Below are positions 52,875-61,193 of a stretch of DNA of 64,000 nucleotides, piece by piece. The DNA lies in NCBI RefSeq assembly GCF_022869805.1, contig NZ_CP094974.1, positions 3,286,001 to 3,350,000 on the forward strand. Reading direction: 5' to 3'. Below the pieces are notes generated by a model, which was not told where the DNA came from, searched no databases, and saw only the letters and a program-made list of their open reading frames with translations. Both the position numbers and the translations under genes were made by a program. How positions within the stretch are numbered: position 1 is the stretch's first letter; every line of letters starts with the position of its first letter. The DNA is from Halosolutus halophilus. GTDB taxonomy: Archaea > Halobacteriota > Halobacteria > Halobacteriales > Natrialbaceae.

Positions 52875-52881
52875 GGCGGCA

Positions 52882-54105
52882 ATGAGTCAGGACATCTGCG
52901 TTATCGTGCCGACGATACGGGAGTACGAGTGCCTGCGTTCGTACTTCGAGAACGCCCGCGAGCACGGGTTCGACCTCTCGCGACTCCACGTCGTGCTCGT
53001 CACGGAGGATTTCTGCGAAACCGGGGAGATGGAAGCGATGCTCGCGGAGGAGGGCGTCTCCGGCGAGGTTTTCGACGGAACGCGCCGCGAGGAGTGGTAC
53101 GTCGACCACGGCGTCGCGGGGTACGGCCACGTCGTCCCGGCGGCGAGTCACGCCGAGACGAGTTTCGGGTTGCTCTACATGTGGGCCCACGACGAGTTCG
53201 ACTACGGCTTCTTCATCGACGACGACACGCTGCCCCACGAGGACGTGGACTTCTTCGGCACGCACATGCAAAATCTCGCGTTCGAGGGCGAGATCGAGGC
53301 GGTCTCCTCGGACGAGCGGTGGGTGAACGTCCTCTACCAGAACGCCGACGAACACGGACTCTATCCCCGAGGGTACCCCTACTCGGCGATGGACGAAACG
53401 ATCGAGACGGACACGACCGCGATCGCGTCCGGCGAGGTCGTCGCCTCGCAGGGGCTGTGGACCAACGTCCCGGACCTCGATGCCGTCCGTATTCTCATGG
53501 ACGGCGACCTCGAGGGGCAGGCCCAGACCCGGACGACTCGGGAGGACTTCGGCGAGGACTTCGTCGCCGCGCGGGGCAACTACCTCACCGTCTGCTCGAT
53601 GAACCTCGCGTTCCGCCGCGAAGTGATCCCCGCGTTCTACCAGCTGCCGATGGACGACAACGAGTGGAACGTCGGCCGCTTCGACGACATCTGGAGCGGC
53701 GTCTTCCTCAAGCGGGCCTGCGACGTACTCGGCAAGCGGATCTACAACGGAGCGCCGCTGTGTGAACACAACAAAGCCCCGCGCAGCACGTTCGACGATC
53801 TCAACAACGAAGTGCCGGGGCTCGAACTCAACGAACACCTCTGGCGCGTCGTCGACGACGTGGAACCGGAAGTTCCACGTGACGGTCGGACGGCGTCGCC
53901 GTCCGACGACGTGGGCGTCGACGCGGACTCCTACGCTGCCGTCTTCGAGGCGATGGGGAGCGAACTCGCACGCGGGGACTGGTCCGAGTACACCAACGGC
54001 GCGTTCTTCAACCACGTCGGCGAGTACATGCTCGACTGGCTGGACTGCCTCTACGCGCTCGATCGGCCGACGTCCCGTGCGGCGGAATCGACGGTTATAA
54101 GTTAG
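52882..54105 (+). CDS. reversibly glycosylated polypeptide-like (GT75) protein
   Basis: 407 residues. ICVIVPTIREYECLRSYFEN starts the fold, DYGFFIDDDTLPHEDVDFFG holds the metal-binding DDD, and YPRGYPYSAMDETIET is close to the plant RGP block (LFPRGYPYSLR). TVCSMNLAFRREVIPAFYQL and GRFDDIWSGVFLKRACDVLG continue PF03214. Plant members are UDP-arabinopyranose mutases and self-glycosylating proteins; archaeal members are often labelled 'alpha-1,4-glucan-protein synthase'. It is cytosolic, without signal peptide. Possible roles are UDP-sugar ring isomerisation or priming of a glycan. Expression is probably controlled by operator 2. Confidence 0.82.
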   Translation: MSQDICVIVPTIREYECLRSYFENAREHGFDLSRLHVVLVTEDFCETGEMEAMLAEEGVSGEVFDGTRREEWYVDHGVAGYGHVVPAASHAETSFGLLYMWAHDEFDYGFFIDDDTLPHEDVDFFGTHMQNLAFEGEIEAVSSDERWVNVLYQNADEHGLYPRGYPYSAMDETIETDTTAIASGEVVASQGLWTNVPDLDAVRILMDGDLEGQAQTRTTREDFGEDFVAARGNYLTVCSMNLAFRREVIPAFYQLPMDDNEWNVGRFDDIWSGVFLKRACDVLGKRIYNGAPLCEHNKAPRSTFDDLNNEVPGLELNEHLWRVVDDVEPEVPRDGRTASPSDDVGVDADSYAAVFEAMGSELARGDWSEYTNGAFFNHVGEYMLDWLDCLYALDRPTSRAAESTVIS

Positions 54106-54121
54106 TTTAGGCGAGCCTAAA
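54095..54121. promoter_or_regulatory. TATA box and metal-repressor palindrome (operator 3)
   Basis: TTATAA at 54095-54100 is a TATA box 26-31 nt upstream of the ATG. TTTAGGCGAGCCTAAA at 54106-54121 is a perfect palindrome with 7-bp arms around GA. It lies between TATA and the start codon of the iron-binding lipoprotein gene, in position to block polymerase. Confidence 0.75.
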
Positions 54122-54125
54122 AGAT

Positions 54126-55247
54126 ATGACGCGACACGACGGTTCGGTGGGCCGCCGGGCATTCCTCGCCGGTTCGGCCGCACTCGGTACGGCAGGAACG
54201 GCCGGTTGCCTCGGCCTGATCGGCAGCGAAGACGACGACGGCGAGAACGTCTTCGGCCAGATCGGTTCCGGCCGCGCGGGTCGGCCGGAACCCGGCGGTA
54301 CGCCGGTCGAGGAGTTACCGGATCTCGAGGGGGAACTCACCGTCTACTCCGGGCGCAGCGAGTTCCTCGTCGGTAGCCTCGTCGACGACTTAGAGGAGTA
54401 CTACGACGACTTCTCGATCGACCCCCGCTACGGCGACTCGTCGGACCTCGTCAACCAGATCCGCGAGGAAGGATCGGGAACGCCGGCGGACGTCTTCTAC
54501 ACGGTCGATGCGGCCGCACTCGGTGATCTCGCCGACAACGGACGGGCGAGCACGCTCTCCGACGACCTCCTGGAGATGGTCCGCTCGGAGTTCCGGACCG
54601 ACCAGTGGATCGGAACCTCGGGTCGCGCGCGGGCGATCCCGTACAACACGGACGCGCTCTCCGAGGACGACATGCCCGACAGCATCGACGCCTACGCGAC
54701 GGACTTCGACGGCGATCTCGGCTGGGCGCCATCCTACGGTTCCTGCCAGTCCTTCGTCACCGCGATGCGACTCCTCGAGGGCGAAGACGCCACCCGCGAG
54801 TGGCTCGAAGGCGTCGTCGACTCGGGTATCACCGACTACAACGACGAGTACGCGGTCTGCGAGGCGATCGCCAACGGCGAGATCGACGCCGGCTTCACGA
54901 ACCACTACTACGTCCAGCGGGTCCGCGACGGGTCAGACGACGCGCCGATCGCAACTTCGTTCACCGAGGGCGACGCGGGGTCGATCTTCGACGTCGCCGG
55001 TGCTGCCGTCACCGACGCGGCGGACGATCCGGACCTCGCGGAGAACTTCGTCCGCCACCTGCTCTCCTCGCAGGCCCAGGAGTACTTCGCCACCTCGACG
55101 TTCGAGTACCCGCTGATCCCGGGCGTGGAGCCGGTCGGCGACCTGCCGACGATTGACGAACTGGACGTCCCGGACCTCGATCTGTCCCGGCTGTCGGACC
55201 GTCAGCCGACGATCGACCTCATGCGCGAGGTCGGTATCAACACCTGA
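54126..55247 (+). CDS. ferric-iron-type ABC substrate-binding lipoprotein
   Basis: 373 residues. GRRAFLAGSAALGTAGTAGC is a Tat signal with lipobox; Cys29 would be lipid-anchored. The mature part has ELTVYSGRSEFLVGSLVDDL (YSGR of FbpA/IdiA proteins), LVNQIREEGSGTPADVFYTV, GTSGRARAIPYNTDALSEDD, LGWAPSYGSCQSFVTAMRLL and IDAGFTNHYYVQR (Tyr pair of the iron site). Such proteins bind Fe3+ and pass it to a two-domain permease. The permease likely to serve it is 6.6 kb downstream (61883), under operator 5. An ATPase is not in the window. Operator 3 overlaps its promoter. Confidence 0.88.
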   Translation: MTRHDGSVGRRAFLAGSAALGTAGTAGCLGLIGSEDDDGENVFGQIGSGRAGRPEPGGTPVEELPDLEGELTVYSGRSEFLVGSLVDDLEEYYDDFSIDPRYGDSSDLVNQIREEGSGTPADVFYTVDAAALGDLADNGRASTLSDDLLEMVRSEFRTDQWIGTSGRARAIPYNTDALSEDDMPDSIDAYATDFDGDLGWAPSYGSCQSFVTAMRLLEGEDATREWLEGVVDSGITDYNDEYAVCEAIANGEIDAGFTNHYYVQRVRDGSDDAPIATSFTEGDAGSIFDVAGAAVTDAADDPDLAENFVRHLLSSQAQEYFATSTFEYPLIPGVEPVGDLPTIDELDVPDLDLSRLSDRQPTIDLMREVGINT

Positions 55248-55299
55248 GCGCCCGCGAACGGTCACAGCACCCTGGTCAGTCACCCACTCTCGTCACTCC

Positions 55300-57582
55300 G
55301 TGATTCCCGATCCCCGCCGTTGGCTCTCCTCGTCGTCGTCCGTCGCGACTCGCCTCGCCGCCGTTCGCGGGCTCGCGGGCCGCGCTCGCTCGATCCTGCA
55401 CGGCCGCGTCCGCGACGGCGCCGATCGTGACCCCCTCTACGCGCTCTGTATCGCCGTCCTCGCGGGACTCGCCGTGTTCGCGCTCGCAACGGAACTGTTT
55501 CCGTACCACTCCAGTAACGACGACGAGGCCGTCTACCTGCTGCAGGCGGCCATGCTCCTCGAGGGGCAACTCGAACTCCACGCGGGCGATCTCGCCGGCG
55601 CGTTCCGACCGTGGTTCTTCGTCGAGGACGGAGGCCGACTCTACCCGAAGTACTCGCCCGTTCCGGCCGCGATGTACGCCGTGTCGATGGCGTTTTTCGA
55701 CGAGCCGCGCGTGACGCTGGCGGCCGTCGCGGCCGGCAACGCTGCGCTGACCTACGTCCTCGGTTCGATGGTGTTCGATCGACGGGTCGGCGCCGTCGCC
55801 GCGGCCGTCTTCGCCGCTTCGCCGATGGCCCTGCTCACGTCGTCGGTGTTCCTGCCGTACGCGCCGACGACGCTCCTGAATCTGGTATTCGCCGTCGCGT
55901 ACCTCCGCGGCGACCGTGACGGCCGCCTTCGCGACGCCGTCCTCGCGGGCGTTGCGATCGGCCTCGCCTTCTTCGCCCGTCCGTACACCGCCGTCCTGTT
56001 CGCCGCGCCGTTCATCTGTCACGCGTGCTGGTCGATCCTGCGGTCGGTGCGACGCGCCGAGGGACGGCCGCGAAGGCTCCGATCGCTCCCGAATCCGGCC
56101 CGGCGGAACGCGCTGACCGCCGCCGTCGGACTGGCGTTCGTCGGCGTCACGCTCGCGTACAACGCCCGGATCACAGGCTCGCCGCTGGTGTTCCCCTACG
56201 AGGCGTTCGCACCGCGTGACGGACCCGGCTTCGGGACCCGCGAAATCCTCGATCACTCGATCGAGTACACGCCGGCGCTGGCCCTCGAGACCAACGGCTA
56301 CGCCCTCTGGTACCTCACGACGCGCTGGTTCACCGCGGGCCCGATCGGGTCGATCGCCGCGCTCGCGGGACTCGGTCTCGCGCTGTGGCGGTGGCAGCCC
56401 GTCCCGCTCGATCGGTGGCGCGGGAGCGCCCCCTCCGCCGATTCGGCGTCCGTCGATTCGTCGGACGGTCGGACGGCGGGGCTCCTTCTCGCCGGCCTGC
56501 TGGTGACCGTTCCGCTCGGCAACCTCGCGTTCTGGGGGAACTTCAACGTGCTCGCGGGGATGACCGATCCCACGACTGGGCTCGTCTCCAGGTTCGGCCC
56601 CTTCTATCACTTCGACGTGCTCGTCCCCCTGTCGATCTTCGCTGGATTCGGCCTCGTGGCCGGCTGGCGGCGACTCCGCGACGGGGCGATTCGCGATCGG
56701 TTCGCCGCGTCGCGCTCGCCCCGCACGGTCCGTAGCGTCGTCCTCGCGGCGCTGGTAGCGAGCACGCTCGTCGTCGGCGTGGCCACCGTCGCTCTCCTCT
56801 CCGCGCCGATCGAGCGCAACGCGGCCCACACCGATCGGTTCGAGTCGGCCTACGAGCCGTTCGAGGAGCGCGACCTCGAGAACGCGCTCGTGTTCCAGCC
56901 GACGCCGTACGGCCAGTGGCAAAATCACCCGTTCCAGTCGCTGCGGAACGACCCCGATCTCGACGGTGCGGTGGTCTACGCGCTGGACGGCCCGCCAGAA
57001 CGGGACTTCGCGGTGCTCGACGCCTACTCCGACCGCGAGTACTACCGCTACACGTATCGCGGCGAGTGGACGGCCGTTCCCGACGATCCCGTCGTGCCGA
57101 AACTCGAACCGCTGTCGATTCGCCAGGGCGAGTCGCTCGCGGGCGAGACGGTCGTCGGCGTTCCCGATCGGGTCGATCGAGCGGTAGTTCGCCTCGAAAA
57201 CGAGAGCGGCGCGACGGCCACCTCCCGGATCGACGATCCGGGGAACTCGATCGCGGTCGAGTGGGCGCTCGAATCCGGTGCCGACGAGAGCACCGCCACA
57301 GCACGGCTGGCGGCCACCGAGAACGCGACGATCCCGCTCGACCCGACCGACGAAGTCGTACTGGAGATCACGCTGGTCCAGTTCGACGGCGCGACGTTCA
57401 CGTACCGGCAGGCAGCGCCCGTCCGGGCGACCGACGACGGGATCAGGGTCGTCTGGCCGCCCGAGCGGACGAGCTGTGCGCTGGTCACGGACTGCGATCG
57501 CGAGGGAACCTATCTTCCCGACCGCCCGGACACCCACCGCGAGTGGGAATCGTTCGAGACGCGGCTCGAGCCGCGAGGGTAA
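55300..57582 (+). CDS. GT-C type membrane glycosyltransferase-like protein
   Basis: 760 residues from GTG 55300. The first luminal loop has HSSNDDEAVYLLQAAMLLEG, with an acidic DDE near the end of helix 1 as in GT39/ArnT/DUF-type dolichol-phosphate-dependent enzymes, followed by about 11-12 helices (for example VAAAVFAASPMALLTSSVFL, LAGVAIGLAFFARPYTAVLF and AVGLAFVGVTLAYNARITGS). A C-terminal soluble domain (about residues 515-760) is outside. It would transfer a lipid-linked sugar to an acceptor; the sugar and acceptor are unknown. It begins 52 bp after the iron-binding lipoprotein gene without its own operator, so it is probably in the same transcript. Confidence 0.75.
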   Translation: MIPDPRRWLSSSSSVATRLAAVRGLAGRARSILHGRVRDGADRDPLYALCIAVLAGLAVFALATELFPYHSSNDDEAVYLLQAAMLLEGQLELHAGDLAGAFRPWFFVEDGGRLYPKYSPVPAAMYAVSMAFFDEPRVTLAAVAAGNAALTYVLGSMVFDRRVGAVAAAVFAASPMALLTSSVFLPYAPTTLLNLVFAVAYLRGDRDGRLRDAVLAGVAIGLAFFARPYTAVLFAAPFICHACWSILRSVRRAEGRPRRLRSLPNPARRNALTAAVGLAFVGVTLAYNARITGSPLVFPYEAFAPRDGPGFGTREILDHSIEYTPALALETNGYALWYLTTRWFTAGPIGSIAALAGLGLALWRWQPVPLDRWRGSAPSADSASVDSSDGRTAGLLLAGLLVTVPLGNLAFWGNFNVLAGMTDPTTGLVSRFGPFYHFDVLVPLSIFAGFGLVAGWRRLRDGAIRDRFAASRSPRTVRSVVLAALVASTLVVGVATVALLSAPIERNAAHTDRFESAYEPFEERDLENALVFQPTPYGQWQNHPFQSLRNDPDLDGAVVYALDGPPERDFAVLDAYSDREYYRYTYRGEWTAVPDDPVVPKLEPLSIRQGESLAGETVVGVPDRVDRAVVRLENESGATATSRIDDPGNSIAVEWALESGADESTATARLAATENATIPLDPTDEVVLEITLVQFDGATFTYRQAAPVRATDDGIRVVWPPERTSCALVTDCDREGTYLPDRPDTHREWESFETRLEPRG

Positions 57583-57673
57583 TGTGCGACACGGAAGACG
57601 AATCGTGCGTTCTCGGCCACTCGTCGCACAGTTCAGGCACCACCGTTAGGAATCGGCTGCCGGTACGAACCGT

Positions 57674-58717
57674 ATGTCCGACGATCGCTGCGGCCACGTC
57701 GCGAACATCAGCGGTATCGGCGACAAGGGATCAGTCTGTTGCTGGCGATCCGTGTGGCGCGAGACCGATCGGTGCATCTGGCACACGGACAGCACGGTTC
57801 CGGCGCCGGCCTACGAGCAAAATCGTCCGAAAGCGGGCGAACGACTCGACGGCGCGAACTTGCGTCAGGCGCCGCTGAGCGGGTCGGACGTTCTGGCCGA
57901 CTGCTCGCTCGTCGACGCCGACTTCACGGGTGCGACGCTGGACCGCGCCGATCTCTCCGAGACCGACCTCCGTCGGGCGACGTTCCGGGACGTCGACGCT
58001 CACGGGACTTCCTTTCGGGACGCGAACCTCCACGACGCGGTGTTCGTCTTCGCCGACCTCCGCAGTGCCGATTTCCGCGGTGCGAGACTCTACCGCGCGG
58101 GGCTGACCGACGTCCGACTCAACCTCGAGACGGCGTTCGACGAGCGGCCGGTCTACGAGGACGAACTCTCCGGGGAACCGTCCACGGACGAGATCACCGA
58201 ACGGGCCGAATCCGCACGGTGGGTCTACCGGGAACTCCAGCGCCTCTACGAGGAAAACGCGTTTTCCGAGCGCGCTATCGACTACTACGTTCGGGAGATG
58301 GACCTGCGGCGGCGACAGGCGTGGCGTGTCAGGAACTATCTGGTCGCGCTCAAATTCGCCGGCTCCCGCTGGATCATGCGCTACGGGACGAGTCCCTGGC
58401 GGGTCGTGACGGCGTCGATCCTCTTGATCCTCTTCTGTGCGGGCCTGTTCCCGCTCACGGGCGGTATCCAGGAGGTGGGGGCCGACACCGCCGTGACCTA
58501 CCGGGTCGAGGATCCGACCGAGACGCCCGGCGGGGTCCTTCTCCGGGCCTTCTTCAAGAGCCTCTACTTCAGCGTTATCACCTTCGCCACGCTCGGGTAC
58601 GGTGACATCCAGCCGGTCGGAAGCTGGGCGCGGGCGATCGCCGGGGTCGAGACGATGCTCGGCTCGCTGCTGATGGCGCTGCTGGTGTTCGTCCTCACTC
58701 GCAGCGTCCGCTTCTAG
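57674..58717 (+). CDS. pentapeptide-repeat protein fused to a K+ channel pore
   Basis: 347 residues. Residues 55-150 form pentapeptide repeats (GANLRQAPLSGSDVLADCSL, then DADFTGATLDRADLSETDLR and RDANLHDAVFVFADLRSADF), a right-handed beta-helix. A helical linker (about residues 165-225) leads to a two-helix pore: VVTASILLILFCAGLFPLTG, P-loop YFSVITFATLGYGDIQPVGS with selectivity filter TLGYGD, and TMLGSLLMALLVFVLTRSVR. The N-terminus has a Cys/His cluster (CGHVAN, CCW, CIWH). Gating by something sensed through the beta-helix or Cys cluster is inference. It lies 92 bp after the GT-C gene, perhaps cotranscribed. Confidence 0.85.
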   Translation: MSDDRCGHVANISGIGDKGSVCCWRSVWRETDRCIWHTDSTVPAPAYEQNRPKAGERLDGANLRQAPLSGSDVLADCSLVDADFTGATLDRADLSETDLRRATFRDVDAHGTSFRDANLHDAVFVFADLRSADFRGARLYRAGLTDVRLNLETAFDERPVYEDELSGEPSTDEITERAESARWVYRELQRLYEENAFSERAIDYYVREMDLRRRQAWRVRNYLVALKFAGSRWIMRYGTSPWRVVTASILLILFCAGLFPLTGGIQEVGADTAVTYRVEDPTETPGGVLLRAFFKSLYFSVITFATLGYGDIQPVGSWARAIAGVETMLGSLLMALLVFVLTRSVRF

Positions 58718-58721
58718 GGGC

Positions 58722-59480
58722 TCACCGGAACCGCTCCTCGAGACAGACTTTGACGATCGACTTCGCGATGGCGGCGCCGCCCTGTACGGGGTCAAGTTTG
58801 GTCTCGCCGGCGCGTTCGCGGTACTCGATCGGGCGCTCGCGGACGTCGTAGCCCCGCATCAGCGGCCGAATGAGGAGTTCCGCGGAGAGGCCGGTGTTCT
58901 CGGTCCACTCGATCGACTCGACCACGTCGCGGCGGTACGCGCGCATCCCGGTCGTCGTGTCGTGCACCCGGGTGCCCATCAGGACGCTCGCGATGGCGGC
59001 GAAGGCGTGGTTGCCGAATCGGTTGAAGGCGGGCATCGCCTCCGCGCCGTGGTAGAGACGATCGCCGCTGACGACGTCGTAACCATCGTTGATCAACTCG
59101 AGGAACTCCGGGAGCTGTTCCATCGGATAGGTGTCGTCGCAGTCGGTCGTGACGACGATCGGTCGGTCCGGTTCGAGGATCGCCGCGCGGACCGCGACGC
59201 CGTATCCCTGGGGTCGCTGCGTGACGACCGTCGCCCCGTGTTCGCGGGCGATCTCCGGCGTGCGGTCCGAGGAGCCGTCGACGCAGACGACCTCCGCCTT
59301 CCCGTCGGTGATCGCTTCGATGTCCGAGAGCACCGTGCCGATCGCTTCCTCCTCGTCGTACGTTCCCATCACGACGCTGACGTCCTCGAAGGTGTAGGCG
59401 TCCCCGTCGGCGTCCTGGCCCCCCGTCGTGGTCTCCGTGTCGTCCGCGTCGTCTCCGACGCGCCCGTCTGCGCGACTCAT
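58722..59480 (-). CDS. GT2 glycosyltransferase, dolichol-phosphate sugar type
   Basis: 252 residues. FEDVSVVMGTYDEEEAIGTV is the first strand, EVVCVDGSSDRTPEIAREHG the second, IVVTTDCDDTYPMEQLPEFL gives the DxD (DCDD), and DTTTGMRAYRRDVVESIEW then ERPIEYRERAGETKLDPVQG are typical of archaeal Dpm1/AglD-like enzymes. They make dolichol-phosphate-hexose at the cytoplasmic face. An acidic 30-residue start precedes the domain. Operator 4 sits 31-48 nt upstream of the ATG (59480). It converges with the channel gene. Confidence 0.88.
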   Translation of the reverse strand: MSRADGRVGDDADDTETTTGGQDADGDAYTFEDVSVVMGTYDEEEAIGTVLSDIEAITDGKAEVVCVDGSSDRTPEIAREHGATVVTQRPQGYGVAVRAAILEPDRPIVVTTDCDDTYPMEQLPEFLELINDGYDVVSGDRLYHGAEAMPAFNRFGNHAFAAIASVLMGTRVHDTTTGMRAYRRDVVESIEWTENTGLSAELLIRPLMRGYDVRERPIEYRERAGETKLDPVQGGAAIAKSIVKVCLEERFR

Positions 59481-59504
59481 TGACGGTACTCTCTGCCCGG
59501 CGCA

Positions 59505-59528
59505 CTTATATTTTAGGTTCGCCTAAAA
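59505..59528. promoter_or_regulatory. metal-repressor palindrome (operator 4) with TATA
   Basis: TTTTAGGTTCGCCTAAAA at 59511-59528 has 7-bp arms TTTTAGG and CCTAAAA. On the minus strand it directly precedes and overlaps AAATATAAG (TATA, 25-33 nt from the GT2 ATG). Confidence 0.75.
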
Positions 59529-59543
59529 CGACGAGTGTGACGA

Positions 59544-61193
59544 TCAGAGCGCGTCGAGAACGTGATCCGCGGCCTTCAGCGCGAGCGCGGCGATCGTCAG
59601 CGTCGGGTTCATCGCGCCGGCGGTCGGGAAGACGCTGCTGGAGGCGATCCAGCAGTTCTCGAGGTCGTGCGTCCGGAGACCCGGGCCGACGACGCTCTCC
59701 TCCTGGTCCGACCCCATCCGGGTCGTTCCCATGTGGTGGTACGCCGGCCCGGTGTCGTCGGGGCCCGCTCGCCAGGTGATCTCCGCGCCGAGTTCCTCGA
59801 GGATCCGCTCCTGGACCTCGTTCGCCCGTTCGATCGTCCGCAGCGCCCGATCGCCGACGGTCCAGTGGACGTCGGGGACGGGATTGCCGCGGTCGTCTGT
59901 CCGATCGGGATCGAGCGCGACGTAGCTGTCCTCGCGGGGGAGTTGCTCGACGAGCGCGCCCAGGCCCACGTGGGTGCCGTACTCCCCGCGAAGCCGATCG
60001 AGGAGATCGTCGCCCCAGTCGTCGCCGGTGAGTGCCGTCTCGACCGGCGAGGGGCCGGCGTAGTTGAAGAACTCGAGTTTGAACGGGCCGACCTCCGCGT
60101 CGGCGTCGTCGTAGAACTGGTGGCACTCGCTGGTCAGGAAACCCACGTGATTCTGGCGCGTCGGTTCCTCGAGCGTGCCGCCCATCCCCGCGAACAGGTG
60201 GTCCATGAAGAACTGGCCGACGAGACCGCTCGAGTTAGCCAGCCCGTCGGGGTAGTGGCTCGAATCCGACAGTAACAGGAGCCGCGGGGTCTCGACGCCG
60301 CCACAGGCGATCACGAAGGCGTCGGCTTCCTGGCGGTGCTCCTGATCGTCCGGGGTGGCGTAGACGGCCGCCTCGATCGCGTCGGGCCCGTGCTCGAGAC
60401 GCTGGACGGGCGCGCGATCGATCACCGTCGCGCCCCGCCCCTCGGCGCGCTCGACGTGGACGGTCGCGTCGTACTTCGCGCCGGAGGGGCAGACCGGCTG
60501 ACAGGTCCCGTAACCGACGCAGGCGCTTCGACCGTCGTAGCTCTCCGAGTTGCGCGCGTTCGGCACCGAGTGCATCGCGATCTCGAGTTCCTCGCAGGCC
60601 TCCGCGAACAGCCCGTCGCTGTAGGAGGGCGGGAAGGCGGGCATCGGATGGGGGTTCTGGCGGGGCGGCGCGAAGGGGTTGTCGTCGGCCCCCGCCACGC
60701 CCAGTTCCCGTTCCGCCTCGGCGTAGTACGGTCGGAGATCCTCGTAGTCGATCGGCCAATCCGTTCCGACTCCGCGGGCGCTCCGGGACTCGAAGTCGTC
60801 CTCGTGGAGGCGCATTACCATCCCCTGCCAGTGCAGCGTCGACCCGCCGACGCCCTTGACACGGGTGTGGTTCAGCGGGTAGAACCAGTCGCCGCTCGCC
60901 GAGTGGGCGTCACGCTCCGGGTCGCCGTCCCAGACGGCCGGGCGATCGTAGGCGGGCCGGATCGCCCGCTCCTGGCGCGCGAGGCGATCACCGGGATCGA
61001 ACCGCGGCCCGGCCTCCAGGATCACCACCTCGAGTCCGGCCGCGACCAGTCGATCGGCGACCAGTCCGCCGGCCGGCCCGGCACCGACGACGCAGACGTC
61101 GGCGTCTTCGACCGGCGTCCGATCGACGTCGTCGGCGTCGCTCTCCGCGTCCGCCGGACCCGCGCTCTCGGCGGGCGGCCGATCGGCGCTCAC
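59544..61193 (-). CDS. GMC-family oxidoreductase (gluconate dehydrogenase large-subunit-like)
   Basis: 549 residues from GTG 61193. DVCVVGAGPAGGLVADRLVA is the FAD-binding GxGxxG, then GVGGSTLHWQGMVMRLHEDD, and SACVGYGTCQPVCPSGAKYD has the C-x5-C-x3-C block of membrane gluconate/sorbitol-type dehydrogenases, perhaps an iron-sulfur site. YHHMGTTRMGSDQEESVVGP with NCWIASSSVFPTAGAMNPTL is the catalytic His region (H...N). It overlaps the stop of the upstream small subunit (GTGA), so it is translationally coupled. It lacks a signal and probably exits by the Tat system with the small subunit. Substrate unknown. Confidence 0.88.
   Translation of the reverse strand: MSADRPPAESAGPADAESDADDVDRTPVEDADVCVVGAGPAGGLVADRLVAAGLEVVILEAGPRFDPGDRLARQERAIRPAYDRPAVWDGDPERDAHSASGDWFYPLNHTRVKGVGGSTLHWQGMVMRLHEDDFESRSARGVGTDWPIDYEDLRPYYAEAERELGVAGADDNPFAPPRQNPHPMPAFPPSYSDGLFAEACEELEIAMHSVPNARNSESYDGRSACVGYGTCQPVCPSGAKYDATVHVERAEGRGATVIDRAPVQRLEHGPDAIEAAVYATPDDQEHRQEADAFVIACGGVETPRLLLLSDSSHYPDGLANSSGLVGQFFMDHLFAGMGGTLEEPTRQNHVGFLTSECHQFYDDADAEVGPFKLEFFNYAGPSPVETALTGDDWGDDLLDRLRGEYGTHVGLGALVEQLPREDSYVALDPDRTDDRGNPVPDVHWTVGDRALRTIERANEVQERILEELGAEITWRAGPDDTGPAYHHMGTTRMGSDQEESVVGPGLRTHDLENCWIASSSVFPTAGAMNPTLTIAALALKAADHVLDAL

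Noticed and set aside
55276-57537. A 753-codon open frame antisense to the GT-C gene
   Set aside because: GC-rich codon bias opens the opposite strand; the protein is Arg-rich without domains, while the plus-strand frame has membrane helices and motifs.
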